DNA of 26,990 nucleotides, from contig CALLHZ010000066.1 in the NCBI GenBank assembly GCA_938009115.1, positions 1-26,990 on the forward strand. Direction: 5' to 3'. The notes below the pieces were generated by a model that saw nothing but the letters and a program-made list of their open reading frames with translations, was not told where the DNA came from and did no database searches. Position numbers and translations under genes: made by a program. Positions 15,096 to 23,687 of this stretch are shown piece by piece. Source of the DNA: an uncultured Clostridia bacterium. Lineage in GTDB: Bacteria; Bacillota; Clostridia; Peptostreptococcales; Anaerovoracaceae. Numbering within the stretch: the stretch's first letter is position 1; every line of letters starts with the position of its first letter.

Positions 15096-17696
15096 TTGAA
15101 TACACAAAAATTAACGCAAAAATCGCTGGAAGCGCTGAACAGCGCCCAGAACATCGCCCTGGAAAACCAGAACCTGCAGGTCGTGCCCGAGCATTTGCTC
15201 TATGCCTTGCTGGACCAGGACGGCGGACTGATCGGTTCGCTGTTCGACAAAATGGGCGTCGATACCAACGCTTTTCTTGGGGCTTTGAACAATAAACTGG
15301 AAAACATCCCCCGGGTGACGGGAAGCGGCCGTGAGCCCGGAAAGATCTACGTGTCGCCGGAGTGTGACAAGGTGCTCCTAGCGGCGGAAAAATCGGCCGC
15401 CTCCATGGGAGACGAATATGTCTCGGTGGAGCATATTTTCCTGTCCCTCATGGAAAAGCCTACGGCTACGCTGTCGCTTCTGTTTAAGAACTTCGGTATC
15501 CGCAAGGATGATTTTCTGCAGGCGCTGGCTACGGTCAAGAGCGGCCGCGTGACGGGAGATAATCCCGAAGAGACCTACGATGCACTGAACAAATACGGCT
15601 TCGACCTTGTGGCTCAGGCCCGGGAACAGAAGCTGGACCCCGTGATCGGCCGGGACGACGAGATCAGAAATGTGATACGGATCCTATCCAGAAAAACGAA
15701 GAACAATCCCGTCCTGATCGGGGAGCCGGGCGTGGGCAAGACGGCCATCGCCGAAGGACTTGCGCAGCGGATCCTCCGGGGCGACGTCCCCGAAGGACTG
15801 AAAGACAAAACCATTTTCGCGCTGGACATGGGCGCGCTGATCGCAGGCGCCAAATTCCGGGGTGAATTTGAGGAGCGCTTAAAGGCCGTTCTGAACGAGG
15901 TCAAGAACAGCCAGGGAAGAGTTCTGCTCTTCATTGACGAGCTTCACAACATTGTGGGCGCAGGAAAGACCGACGGCGCCATGGACGCGGGGAATTTGCT
16001 GAAACCCATGCTGGCCCGGGGCGAGCTGCACTGCATCGGCGCCACGACCCTGGACGAATACCGTAAATATATCGAATCCGACGCGGCGCTGGAGCGGCGG
16101 TTCCAGCCCGTCATGGTTCCGGAGCCCACCGTGGAGGACACCATTTCCATCCTGCGGGGATTGAAAGAGCGCTATGAGATCTTTCACGGCGTTTCCATCC
16201 AGGACGGAGCGCTTGTGGCGGCGGCAACGCTTTCTCACCGCTATATTTCGGACCGGTTTCTCCCGGACAAGGCCATTGACCTGGTTGACGAAGCCTGCGC
16301 TTCCATCCGCACGGAGATCGATTCCATGCCCACGGAGCTGGATGCGCTTCGGCGGAAGATCATGCAGTTGGAAATCGAAGAAATGGCGCTGAAAAAAGAG
16401 CAGGATAATTTGTCCAAAGAGCGCAGGGAAAAAATCACGGAAGAACTGTCGGAGCTGAACGATGCGTTCAACGAGCTGAAATCCCGTTGGGACGTGGAAA
16501 AGTCCAGCGTGGATGTGATCAAAGAGATCAAGGCGGACATCGAACGTGTAAACGGCGAAATCGAAGACGCCCAGCGCAATTACGAATACGAGACCGCTTC
16601 TATGCTGCGCTATTCCACCCTTCCGGAGCTGGAGAAGAAGCTGGCTGAGGCGCAGAAAGCGACCGAAGAACGAAAAAATGAAAATTCTCTGGTGCGGGAT
16701 ACAGTCACGGAAGAAGAAATCGCCCAGATCGTTGCCCGCTGGACCGGCGTACCGGTCTCCAAGCTGATGGAGGGAGAGCGGGAAAAGATCCTGCGGCTGG
16801 ACACCATCCTCCATCGGAGGGTCGTGGGCCAGGAGGAAGCGGTCCAAAGCGTTTCCCAGGCCATCCTGAGGTCCCGGGCCGGCATTGCCGATCCCAATCG
16901 TCCCATCGGTTCCTTCCTCTTTCTGGGTCCGACAGGTGTGGGAAAGACCGAACTGGCAAAAGCCCTGGCCGAAGCCTTATTTGACGACGAGCGCAATATC
17001 GTCCGTATCGATATGACCGAATATATGGAAAAATTTTCGGTATCCAGGCTTATCGGCGCGCCGCCGGGCTATGTCGGCTACGACGAAGGCGGGCAGCTGA
17101 CAGAGGCCGTACGCCGCAAGCCCTACTCCGTCGTGCTTTTCGACGAAGTCGAAAAGGCGCACCCCGATGTCTTCAACATCCTGCTTCAAGTCCTGGATGA
17201 CGGGCGGATCACCGATTCTCAGGGCAGGACCGTGGATTTCAAAAATACGATCATCATCCTGACGTCCAATCTCGGATCCCAATATCTTCTGGAGGGCTTA
17301 TCGGCCACCGGACAGATCACCCAGGAGGCCAGAAGCGCTGTGATGCAGCTGCTCCAGGCCACCTTCCGGCCCGAGTTCCTGAACAGGCTGGACGAAGTGG
17401 TGTTCTACAAGCCGCTGTCGAAGAAAGATATCCGGCAGATCGTTGACCTGCTGCTGATCCATCTGGAAAAACGGCTCAAGGATCAATCTCTGGGACTGCG
17501 CATCACCGAGGCGGCCAAAGACCACATCATCGAGAGCAGCTACGATCCGGTCTATGGCGCCCGGCCCATGAAACGCTTTATCCAAAGCAAAGTGGAGACG
17601 CTGATCGCCCGTGCGATCCTGTCCAGCGAATTGTCGTCGGGGGACACCCTTCAGGTGGACCTGGAGGACGGAGTGCTCACGGTAAAAGCTGAATAA
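15096..17696 (+). CDS. clpB: ATP-dependent disaggregase ClpB
   Basis: The 866-residue protein is a full-length Hsp100 disaggregase, a cytosolic hexamer that threads aggregated proteins through its pore with the DnaK system. Domains: Clp N repeats 1-150; first AAA+ module with Walker A GEPGVGKT (209-216) and FIDELHNIVGAG as Walker B; the long coiled-coil middle domain from about 410 to 530 that separates ClpB from ClpA/ClpC; second AAA+ module with Walker A GPTGVGKT (611-618), pore loop GYVGYDEGG and Walker B VVLFDEVEKAHP; and a D2-small domain with GARPMKRFIQ. It starts at TTG. It follows the ribbon-helix-helix gene and ends at a strong terminator. Confidence 0.97.
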   Translation: MNTQKLTQKSLEALNSAQNIALENQNLQVVPEHLLYALLDQDGGLIGSLFDKMGVDTNAFLGALNNKLENIPRVTGSGREPGKIYVSPECDKVLLAAEKSAASMGDEYVSVEHIFLSLMEKPTATLSLLFKNFGIRKDDFLQALATVKSGRVTGDNPEETYDALNKYGFDLVAQAREQKLDPVIGRDDEIRNVIRILSRKTKNNPVLIGEPGVGKTAIAEGLAQRILRGDVPEGLKDKTIFALDMGALIAGAKFRGEFEERLKAVLNEVKNSQGRVLLFIDELHNIVGAGKTDGAMDAGNLLKPMLARGELHCIGATTLDEYRKYIESDAALERRFQPVMVPEPTVEDTISILRGLKERYEIFHGVSIQDGALVAAATLSHRYISDRFLPDKAIDLVDEACASIRTEIDSMPTELDALRRKIMQLEIEEMALKKEQDNLSKERREKITEELSELNDAFNELKSRWDVEKSSVDVIKEIKADIERVNGEIEDAQRNYEYETASMLRYSTLPELEKKLAEAQKATEERKNENSLVRDTVTEEEIAQIVARWTGVPVSKLMEGEREKILRLDTILHRRVVGQEEAVQSVSQAILRSRAGIADPNRPIGSFLFLGPTGVGKTELAKALAEALFDDERNIVRIDMTEYMEKFSVSRLIGAPPGYVGYDEGGQLTEAVRRKPYSVVLFDEVEKAHPDVFNILLQVLDDGRITDSQGRTVDFKNTIIILTSNLGSQYLLEGLSATGQITQEARSAVMQLLQATFRPEFLNRLDEVVFYKPLSKKDIRQIVDLLLIHLEKRLKDQSLGLRITEAAKDHIIESSYDPVYGARPMKRFIQSKVETLIARAILSSELSSGDTLQVDLEDGVLTVKAE

Positions 17697-17703
17697 AGAA
17701 TCA

Positions 17704-17737
17704 AAAAGCCACGCCGGATCTGTCCGGCGTGGCTTTT
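17704..17737. terminator. Bidirectional terminator between clpB and the GGDEF gene
   Basis: AAAAGCCACGCCGGA (17704-17718) and TCCGGCGTGGCTTTT (17723-17737) form a perfect 15-bp stem with loop TCTG, with A and T runs at the edges. It ends clpB on plus and the long gdpP-to-GGDEF run on minus. Confidence 0.95.
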
Positions 17738-17749
17738 GTTTGATTATTG

Positions 17750-18835
17750 CTATTGCAGCGGACCGGAACGTATGCAGTTCCGACCGCATTTTTTTGCCTC
17801 ATACAACATGCGGTCTACATAATTGAACAATTCCGTATCGGTCCACACTTGCCCGGCCGAGGCAAAGGCAATGCCGATGCTGATCGTGACAGCCACCTCT
17901 GCGCCGCTTTCATGCAGGATGTTAAGATTATTGACAGCGGCCCTCATGCGTTCACCGATTTGAACCGCTGACTCCCGGCTGCAGTTCGGGATGAAAGCCA
18001 GAAACTCTTCGCCTCCCCAGCGGCAGAACCAGTCGTTCTTTCGCAGACAGGCTTCCACAGCCAAAGCCACCTTCGCCAACACGATATCTCCGAAGGCGTG
18101 GCCGTAGGTGTCGTTGATCGCCTTAAAATGATCGATGTCCAGCAGGATGGCGGCATTTGGATTCGCCTGAAGCTCCTCCGGGATCATGGCCGTCCGCTGC
18201 TCGTTGAACCAATGCCTGTTGTGGACTCTGGTCAGTGTATCCGTCACGGAAAGCAGCTCATATTTTGTCCTCAGAGTATGCAGCTCACGACTGGTCTCGT
18301 CGCGGATCTTTTCGAAAATGTATCCGATGGCAAAGAAAAACAGGTACAGGAACGGAAAGCGCATTTGGAAATGCGGCGTATAGTCGTATTGAAGCAGGGC
18401 CTGGCCTGCGGGGAACCACAGCAGGAACACGATGATGCCCAGCATCACGGAGCACATGACGATACCCCGCTTGAGTCCGGAGAACAGCATGCCGCAGGCG
18501 GGAAGAAGGCAGATCCAAATAACGCTGAAGCCCTCGGCGCCTCCTGTGATCAGAAAAAATGTAAAAAGCCCCAGGATCGACGCCTGGATCATGAAAAAGG
18601 CCAGATCGCTGGCTTTTTTTGCTCTTCTGATGATCCAAAGGTTCAGCAGGCTGACCGCAGCAAAAATAAAGGTGGCGGCCATCATCTCCCGCTCGCCGGT
18701 CAAGTAGTTCATGACTGACATCACGATCGACGTTATGATGACCAGGACAAGGATGTACTGCATTTGGACATAATAGCGGTACTCATCCTCCACCAGCTTG
18801 CTTAAAAATTTTTTCTTATCGGTCATTTTCAGCAT
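17750..18835 (-). CDS. Membrane diguanylate cyclase (GGDEF)
   Basis: The 361-residue protein has about six predicted membrane segments (about 27-45, 53-70, 79-98, 104-119, 123-141 and 162-175), a short linker helix, and a GGDEF domain from about 192. The active-site loop is GGEEF (274-278), a functional variant, and RKND (265-268) is an intact RxxD inhibitory site, so product feedback is expected. The enzyme makes cyclic di-GMP from two GTP. The substrate helix segment DIDHFKAINDTYGHAFGD is canonical. No phosphodiesterase domain is present. It is the last gene of the leftward run, 21 bases after the CofE-like gene, with a weak GGAAAAG site before the ATG. Confidence 0.93.
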   Translation of the reverse strand: MLKMTDKKKFLSKLVEDEYRYYVQMQYILVLVIITSIVMSVMNYLTGEREMMAATFIFAAVSLLNLWIIRRAKKASDLAFFMIQASILGLFTFFLITGGAEGFSVIWICLLPACGMLFSGLKRGIVMCSVMLGIIVFLLWFPAGQALLQYDYTPHFQMRFPFLYLFFFAIGYIFEKIRDETSRELHTLRTKYELLSVTDTLTRVHNRHWFNEQRTAMIPEELQANPNAAILLDIDHFKAINDTYGHAFGDIVLAKVALAVEACLRKNDWFCRWGGEEFLAFIPNCSRESAVQIGERMRAAVNNLNILHESGAEVAVTISIGIAFASAGQVWTDTELFNYVDRMLYEAKKCGRNCIRSGPLQ

Positions 18836-18856
18836 CGCGCTTTTCCGTTACACGGC

Positions 18857-20047
18857 TTATGCGGTGTAATTGTCGAAATATCCCTGGATCCAGACGATGG
18901 GGGTTCCTTTGTCTCCGCTTCCCGAGGTCAGATCGCACAGCGAACCGATCAGATCTGTCAGGCGACGGGGCGTCGTGCCCTGGGAAGCCATTTTGCCTGT
19001 CAGATCCCCATCCTTGTGCCGAATGTATTCGGAAATTGCCTCCTTGAGCGCCTCGCCCTCAAGATGGGCGAACTCGTTGTCGGCCAGATATTTCAGCTTG
19101 ACTTCGTTGGGTTGGCCTTCCAATCCTTTTGTGTAGGCCGGGGAAACGACCGGGTCAGCCAGCTCCCAGATTTTCCCCACGGGGTCTTTGAAAGCGCCGT
19201 CGCCGTAGATCATCACTTCCACTGTTTTGCCTGTGGCTTCCGCGAGACGTTTTTGGATGCCGGCAACCACCGGATCGCAGTCCCGGGGAAACAGCTTCAC
19301 CGAGTCTTCGGTGGCTTTGTTGCTTCCCAGAAGCCCGTACATTGGATTGTATCCGCTGCCGTCCACCGGGCAGGTCATGATATCGTCCAGGCCCAGGACT
19401 TTGCCGGCCCCGGCAGCGGACAGCAGCCGCTTGCTGCGCTCCCGGGTATGGATGTCGCAGCACAGCACCTGTCCGGTATACCGGAGGATCGTTCGGCAGT
19501 CGTTTGCCAGGATGATTTCGACTTCCGCACCCTGCTCCCGGATCAACTGCTTATAATATTCTATATAGTCCACACCGGTGAATGTATGAGTCTTATTCCC
19601 GAAATGGCTGCGGAATTCGGCTTCGGTCAGCACATCCTTATACGGATCGATCCCTGCATTGTCCAACTCGTCCATACTGATCAGATGATTGCCCACCTCG
19701 TCGGAGGGGTAGCTGAGCATGAGCGTGATCTTCCGGGCGCCCTTTGCGATCCCTTTTAAGCAGATAGCAAAGCGGTTCCGGCTGAGGATCGGAAAAATCA
19801 CACCGAATTCTCCCTCCGGAAATTTCGTCCTGATATCCTGAGCGATCTGATCGATGGCGGCATAATTTCCCTGAGCCCTGGCAACCACCGCCTCGGTGAC
19901 GGCCACGATATCCCGGTCGTAAAATTCGATGTTCCCGGACTTTGCCGCAGCAAGAACGCTGTCTGTCACGATCTCCACGATGTCGTCGCCGCTGCGAATG
20001 ATCGGCGCCCGAACGCCTCGTGATACTGTTCCAATGAGTCTTTCCAT
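18857..20047 (-). CDS. CofE-like F420-0:gamma-glutamyl ligase family protein
   Basis: The 396-residue protein matches the F420 ligase fold. The amino part has APIIRSGDDIVEIV (14-27) and the DRDIVAVTEAVVARAQG segment (44-60), which in CofE carry nucleotide and metal-binding residues. Later parts include NDCRT, GSNKATEDSVKLFPRDC and VMIYGDGAFKDPVGKIWE. CofE adds glutamates by gamma links to coenzyme F420. This longer clostridial form, near 400 residues rather than 250, has no established substrate that I know of. The ATG at 20047 is chosen over 20194 because GAGGAGG lies seven bases upstream. It sits 22 bases after the M23 peptidase gene and no other F420 biosynthesis gene is visible here. Confidence 0.8.
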   Translation of the reverse strand: MERLIGTVSRGVRAPIIRSGDDIVEIVTDSVLAAAKSGNIEFYDRDIVAVTEAVVARAQGNYAAIDQIAQDIRTKFPEGEFGVIFPILSRNRFAICLKGIAKGARKITLMLSYPSDEVGNHLISMDELDNAGIDPYKDVLTEAEFRSHFGNKTHTFTGVDYIEYYKQLIREQGAEVEIILANDCRTILRYTGQVLCCDIHTRERSKRLLSAAGAGKVLGLDDIMTCPVDGSGYNPMYGLLGSNKATEDSVKLFPRDCDPVVAGIQKRLAEATGKTVEVMIYGDGAFKDPVGKIWELADPVVSPAYTKGLEGQPNEVKLKYLADNEFAHLEGEALKEAISEYIRHKDGDLTGKMASQGTTPRRLTDLIGSLCDLTSGSGDKGTPIVWIQGYFDNYTA

Positions 20048-20054
20048 TTCCGTT

Positions 20055-20061
20055 CCTCCTC
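20055..20061 (-). promoter_or_regulatory. Ribosome binding site fixing the CofE-like gene start
   Basis: GAGGAGG on the minus strand, seven bases from the ATG at 20045-20047. The alternative start at 20194 would add 49 residues read from inside the M23 peptidase gene. Confidence 0.9.
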
Positions 20062-20069
20062 GGTTTGCT

Positions 20070-22394
20070 TTACAAATAATCCAGCGGATTTTTGGGATTG
20101 TCGTTGTACCGGATCTCGAAGTGCAGATGGGGGCCGGTGCTGTTTCCGGTATTTCCGACCAGGGCAATGTTCTGTCCCTGGTATACTTTTTCACCGGCGC
20201 TCACCAGCAGCTTGCTGCAGTGGGCGTAATAGGTCTCATACAGAGATCCGTGGCTGATGATGACCACATATCCGTAGCTGCCCTTCCAGCCGGCAAAGGT
20301 GACCGTGCCGCCGTCGGAAGCATAGATCTTCGTACCCGTAGAGGATCCGAAGTCCACGCCGGTATGCATGCGTCCCCACCGCATACCGAAACGGGATGTG
20401 ATGGTGTAGGTGCGGATCGGATAGGCAAAGGTACCGGTGCCTTCCTTGGGTGGGATGGGCTTGGTGCCGCGGTACAATACTTCGTCCACCGGATCCGACA
20501 GCTTGTCGGTAGTCAGGATCTTGCGACTGATCTCCACGCCGTTGGCGCGAACCACTTCGGCCACGATCTGGTTCTGCCCGTAAACGCCTCTGGACTTTAC
20601 TTCGGTCTCACCCTGATAGATCGATGCGTTGTCGATATATTGGGTGCCATAGCTGATCTTTTCGTAATAGGTAGCTGTTTCCGTGCTGTGGACCGTCACC
20701 AGCGGAGCGCCGTGGGTCAGGGACAGCTGCTGGCCGATATAGATCTTATCCTTGTTGACGCCTGGATTGGATGCCGCAAGTTCTTCGGTGGTCAGCCCGT
20801 ATTTTTTGGCGATCTGTCCGAAAGTCTCGCCCTGGGCCACCACATGAGTCTTTTCCACTTTGGAGCCTGTCATCAGGTAATGCTGAGCGTCTTTCTGATT
20901 CCAGATCTCGCCCAGCTGCACGCCTACTTCCTGGACGGTGATTTTCTCCCCGAAGGAAATCGAATCATAGATGACGCCCTGACGGGACCCGGCATAGGCG
21001 TTTTGGATGTCCTTGAGCAACCCTGATGCCGCCGCCTCGTTCTCCAGCACGACGACCATATTGTCATTGATGAATACGCCGTAGGCCCGGACCTGAAGAT
21101 CCTTCATGTAGGTCAGGGTGTTCAGGATGTCTTCGTCCGTATCGATATCCAGATTGAAGCCCATGATCCGCCGGAATTCGATATCCCGCTCCACATTCAG
21201 GGAAACATTGGCCCCGGAAGCCTCCGAAAGTTTGTCCCCCAACACTTCGATGGTGGTATAGACCTCGTGCTGGCTTTTGGCAATACCCAGCACCTTGCCA
21301 TAGTATATATATTCGTAAGCAGTAATGCTCCCGATAAAGATCGATGTCGACGCCACTGAAAACACGAATATGACAAAACGCTTCAGAAATACGATTTTGT
21401 TGGCCTCGATCCAGTAACGTATGTCCCACACCAGATCCCAAAGCGTCAGGATGGCGCTCCACAGATAGAATGCGGCCTTCACTGCTGTATCGCTGATAAA
21501 AAGGCAGACCGCCCAGCCGTCCCTGCCCACAGTGGTCAGAAAATTCCAGCTGGTCTCCAGGAAGTCCTCCCAGGCGTCACTCAGCGGGGAAAAGCAGTCG
21601 GTAAAGATGGCGCTGTATACCGCCCTCCTTTTTTCTGCAGTGTAATATTCTTTCCCCTTCATCCGGTCCCGGCGTTTGCGGATGGTTTTCCAAAAACGCC
21701 TGATTCGGCGAAGCGCTCCTTCTCTCCGGCGAACGGGTTCTTCCTGAGGTCCTTTTTCCCTTTCGGCGAACAGGGCCAGGCGGCTCTTCTTTTTCTCAGG
21801 CTTTCCATCCCGGCCGGAATCCGCATTTTTTCTGCCCAGACCGGTCTCTTCCTTAACGAAGGCTTCCAGACCAGCAAAAGCATGTCCGATTTTTTTTACG
21901 GCGGCGCCGGCGGCGTCGCCCAGGGCAGAAGGCTCTGCTTCGCTCCGCTTATGGGCAGTTTTTTCCTGGCGGGCTTGCTTTTTTTCTTCTTCGAGCCGCT
22001 TTTGGTTTGCCAGGTCCCGGGCCTTTCGGCGTTGATCCAGATCCTTTTTCGCATACTTCCTGGCTTCTCTTTTTTCCTGAAGCTGCGCCTTTTTTCTGGC
22101 TTTTTCCTCTTTCTTCGCTTTGGAGGCTTCCGCAGCCGCATCCATCCGCTCTTTTCGCTTCTGAGTGCTGCGCTTCCGCTCTTCCCGGGTTTTGTAATAA
22201 TCCTCCCGCTCCCGCTCCCGCTCTTCTTTGCGGCGCTGCAAAAGCGCGTCCAGGTCGGATTCCACGTCCTGGGCGCTGATTTTTTCGATGCTTTTTTTCA
22301 GGAGCCTTTCCAGCTCCATCCTGGCTTCGACCGATTGAATCGTTTCGCTTAGGTTCTTGTCTTTACTGTTGTTGTTTCCGGAATCCAGCTCCAT
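20070..22394 (-). CDS. Membrane-anchored M23 peptidase with LysM and G5 domains
   Basis: The 774-residue protein has, in order: a very charged Lys/Arg/Glu-rich segment (about 45-250) with coiled-coil character; a hydrophobic patch 293-327; a clear membrane span near 338-358; an extracytoplasmic region of about 155 residues; LysM (514-560, THVVAQGETFGQIAKKYG), which binds peptidoglycan; a G5-like region (564-645); and a LytM-type M23 peptidase domain (660-774). Zinc ligands H677 and D681 (HTGVD) and H758 (HLH) and catalytic H725 and H756 are all present, so it should be an active peptidoglycan endopeptidase. The 340-residue amino part before the membrane is unusual. The ATG at 22394 follows GGAGG by seven bases. 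Confidence 0.92.
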   Translation of the reverse strand: MELDSGNNNSKDKNLSETIQSVEARMELERLLKKSIEKISAQDVESDLDALLQRRKEEREREREDYYKTREERKRSTQKRKERMDAAAEASKAKKEEKARKKAQLQEKREARKYAKKDLDQRRKARDLANQKRLEEEKKQARQEKTAHKRSEAEPSALGDAAGAAVKKIGHAFAGLEAFVKEETGLGRKNADSGRDGKPEKKKSRLALFAEREKGPQEEPVRRREGALRRIRRFWKTIRKRRDRMKGKEYYTAEKRRAVYSAIFTDCFSPLSDAWEDFLETSWNFLTTVGRDGWAVCLFISDTAVKAAFYLWSAILTLWDLVWDIRYWIEANKIVFLKRFVIFVFSVASTSIFIGSITAYEYIYYGKVLGIAKSQHEVYTTIEVLGDKLSEASGANVSLNVERDIEFRRIMGFNLDIDTDEDILNTLTYMKDLQVRAYGVFINDNMVVVLENEAAASGLLKDIQNAYAGSRQGVIYDSISFGEKITVQEVGVQLGEIWNQKDAQHYLMTGSKVEKTHVVAQGETFGQIAKKYGLTTEELAASNPGVNKDKIYIGQQLSLTHGAPLVTVHSTETATYYEKISYGTQYIDNASIYQGETEVKSRGVYGQNQIVAEVVRANGVEISRKILTTDKLSDPVDEVLYRGTKPIPPKEGTGTFAYPIRTYTITSRFGMRWGRMHTGVDFGSSTGTKIYASDGGTVTFAGWKGSYGYVVIISHGSLYETYYAHCSKLLVSAGEKVYQGQNIALVGNTGNSTGPHLHFEIRYNDNPKNPLDYL

Positions 22395-22401
22395 CCACAA
22401 G

Positions 22402-22406
22402 CCTCC
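22402..22406 (-). promoter_or_regulatory. Ribosome binding site fixing the M23 peptidase start
   Basis: GGAGG on the minus strand, seven bases from the ATG at 22392-22394. A TTG two codons upstream (22400) is too close to this site. Confidence 0.8.
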
Positions 22407-22432
22407 GTCATTCTGGGTTTGCCCTCTCGATG

Positions 22433-23680
22433 CTACGATGCTTCCGACAGCAAGCCCTCGGCTTTTTCTTTAAAGCAGGAACAGCGCTCCCCGGATTCCA
22501 GGAATCCGGAATCCTTGCATTCCTTGCAGGTGTATACGGTTTCGGTGATATCCGGCGCAAGGCCGTGCTCGGCCAGCAGGCGTTCTTTTTCCGACAGCAA
22601 TCCGTCGATCGTTTCCTGTTCCCGCCGGACAGCGTCCTGGCCGTTGACGCCCATGAGCATAGCTTTGGACATCCGGTAACTGGCTTCCCGCATTTCCCGA
22701 AGGATGTCCTGCACTCTGGGTACCTTTTGAAACACTTGTTCCAGATTTTCCCGGGTACGGATCTCGTTGTTTGTCCGTTCTTTTTCATAAAGCGCCATCA
22801 CGCGCTTGTAAAGGCTATCGGATTCGCCTGCCGGAGACGCTCCGTTCTCTTCTTTGTTCCAGGCCACCAATACGCTGTTGATGTAGTTGATATTGGGATT
22901 TGAAATGCCGCTGGTCTTGCGGCAGGCCTCCAGGACCCGGTCGATATCGTAGTCCATATCGTCGAACCAGGTATCCATGATCCGGCGTTCCTCCTCGGTG
23001 GCATTTCGGGAAAAGCCCAGCGACTTTAGCACCCGCTTATGCAGAAAATGGCGGGCATCCGTATCTTCCAGATGGCGCTCCACATCGGCCACGGTCCGCA
23101 GGCCCTGCTGGACCCAATCCTTGAGCACAGTTCCCACATAGCGGTACTTGCTGGTCTTCCGGTTGCGCATGCAATATTTGTAACACAGCAGGATCACATC
23201 CGGCGCAACGCTGTAGTCCGTGAGCCAGGAAGCGATCTCCTGCATTTCTTTTCCTTCGAACAGCCGCCCGGTGACGGCTTCGATGTCCCGATACAACTGG
23301 GCAAGCTCCTGATCTGTCAGTCTGACAGCGCCGGTCTTGAGCCCTGAAGAAACCGGCGCCTTGCCGAAGCGTGCTTCCCGGATATTCAAAAATTCCACCG
23401 TATAGCGGAGGCGGTTTTCCGGGTCCGGATATTTTTTGAGAATAAGCCCCAGCTTTTCCCAATGGTTCCAGGCCAGGAGCACTTCTTCCACGGTCATATC
23501 CAGATCCCGGGCCAGGGTCTCGTTGGTGCAGGGCACGCTCAGACCGGCGTACATCAGCGCCAGAAGATAAGCCTTGACATATTCTCCCGGCGCCGTCGCC
23601 ATATATTCGGCAATGAACATGTTGTCCACTGCGGTGTCGTACAAATTATAATTTGTGATGTTTTGCTTTTGAAAGTTCAT
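22433..23680 (-). CDS. DnaD-like primosome protein with C-terminal DnaI-type zinc module
   Basis: The 415-residue protein begins with a winged-helix-like part (1-105), followed by two DnaD-type domains: about 125-200 (YRDIEAVTGRLFEGKEMQEI, then KYRYVGTVLKDW) and 215-280 (MDTWFDDMDYDIDRVLEAC, then NINYINSVLVAWN). In Bacillota these proteins remodel DNA at origins or restart sites and recruit the helicase loader. The carboxyl end (290-415) is different: a helical segment with a Cys motif C385, C388, C400, C402 (CKECKDSGF, CSCFKE), which matches the amino-terminal helicase-binding and zinc region of DnaI-type loaders. It ends exactly where the AAA+ ATPase would begin. It starts seven bases after purA. 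Confidence 0.85.
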   Translation of the reverse strand: MNFQKQNITNYNLYDTAVDNMFIAEYMATAPGEYVKAYLLALMYAGLSVPCTNETLARDLDMTVEEVLLAWNHWEKLGLILKKYPDPENRLRYTVEFLNIREARFGKAPVSSGLKTGAVRLTDQELAQLYRDIEAVTGRLFEGKEMQEIASWLTDYSVAPDVILLCYKYCMRNRKTSKYRYVGTVLKDWVQQGLRTVADVERHLEDTDARHFLHKRVLKSLGFSRNATEEERRIMDTWFDDMDYDIDRVLEACRKTSGISNPNINYINSVLVAWNKEENGASPAGESDSLYKRVMALYEKERTNNEIRTRENLEQVFQKVPRVQDILREMREASYRMSKAMLMGVNGQDAVRREQETIDGLLSEKERLLAEHGLAPDITETVYTCKECKDSGFLESGERCSCFKEKAEGLLSEAS

Positions 23681-23687
23681 GAGATCC

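Noticed and set aside
15879..16847. Open frame on the minus strand inside clpB
   Set aside because: It is the complement of well-conserved ClpB AAA+ and middle-domain coding sequence. No ribosome site or promoter.
20048..20194. Amino-terminal extension of the CofE-like protein
   Set aside because: The extra 49 codons are read from within the M23 peptidase gene and have no family similarity; a strong ribosome site lies before the ATG at 20047.
22395..22432. Frameshifted remainder of a DnaI ATPase after the DnaD-like gene
   Set aside because: Only 38 bases separate the stop from the M23 start, and no frame there or in the following gene encodes Walker motifs of a helicase loader.
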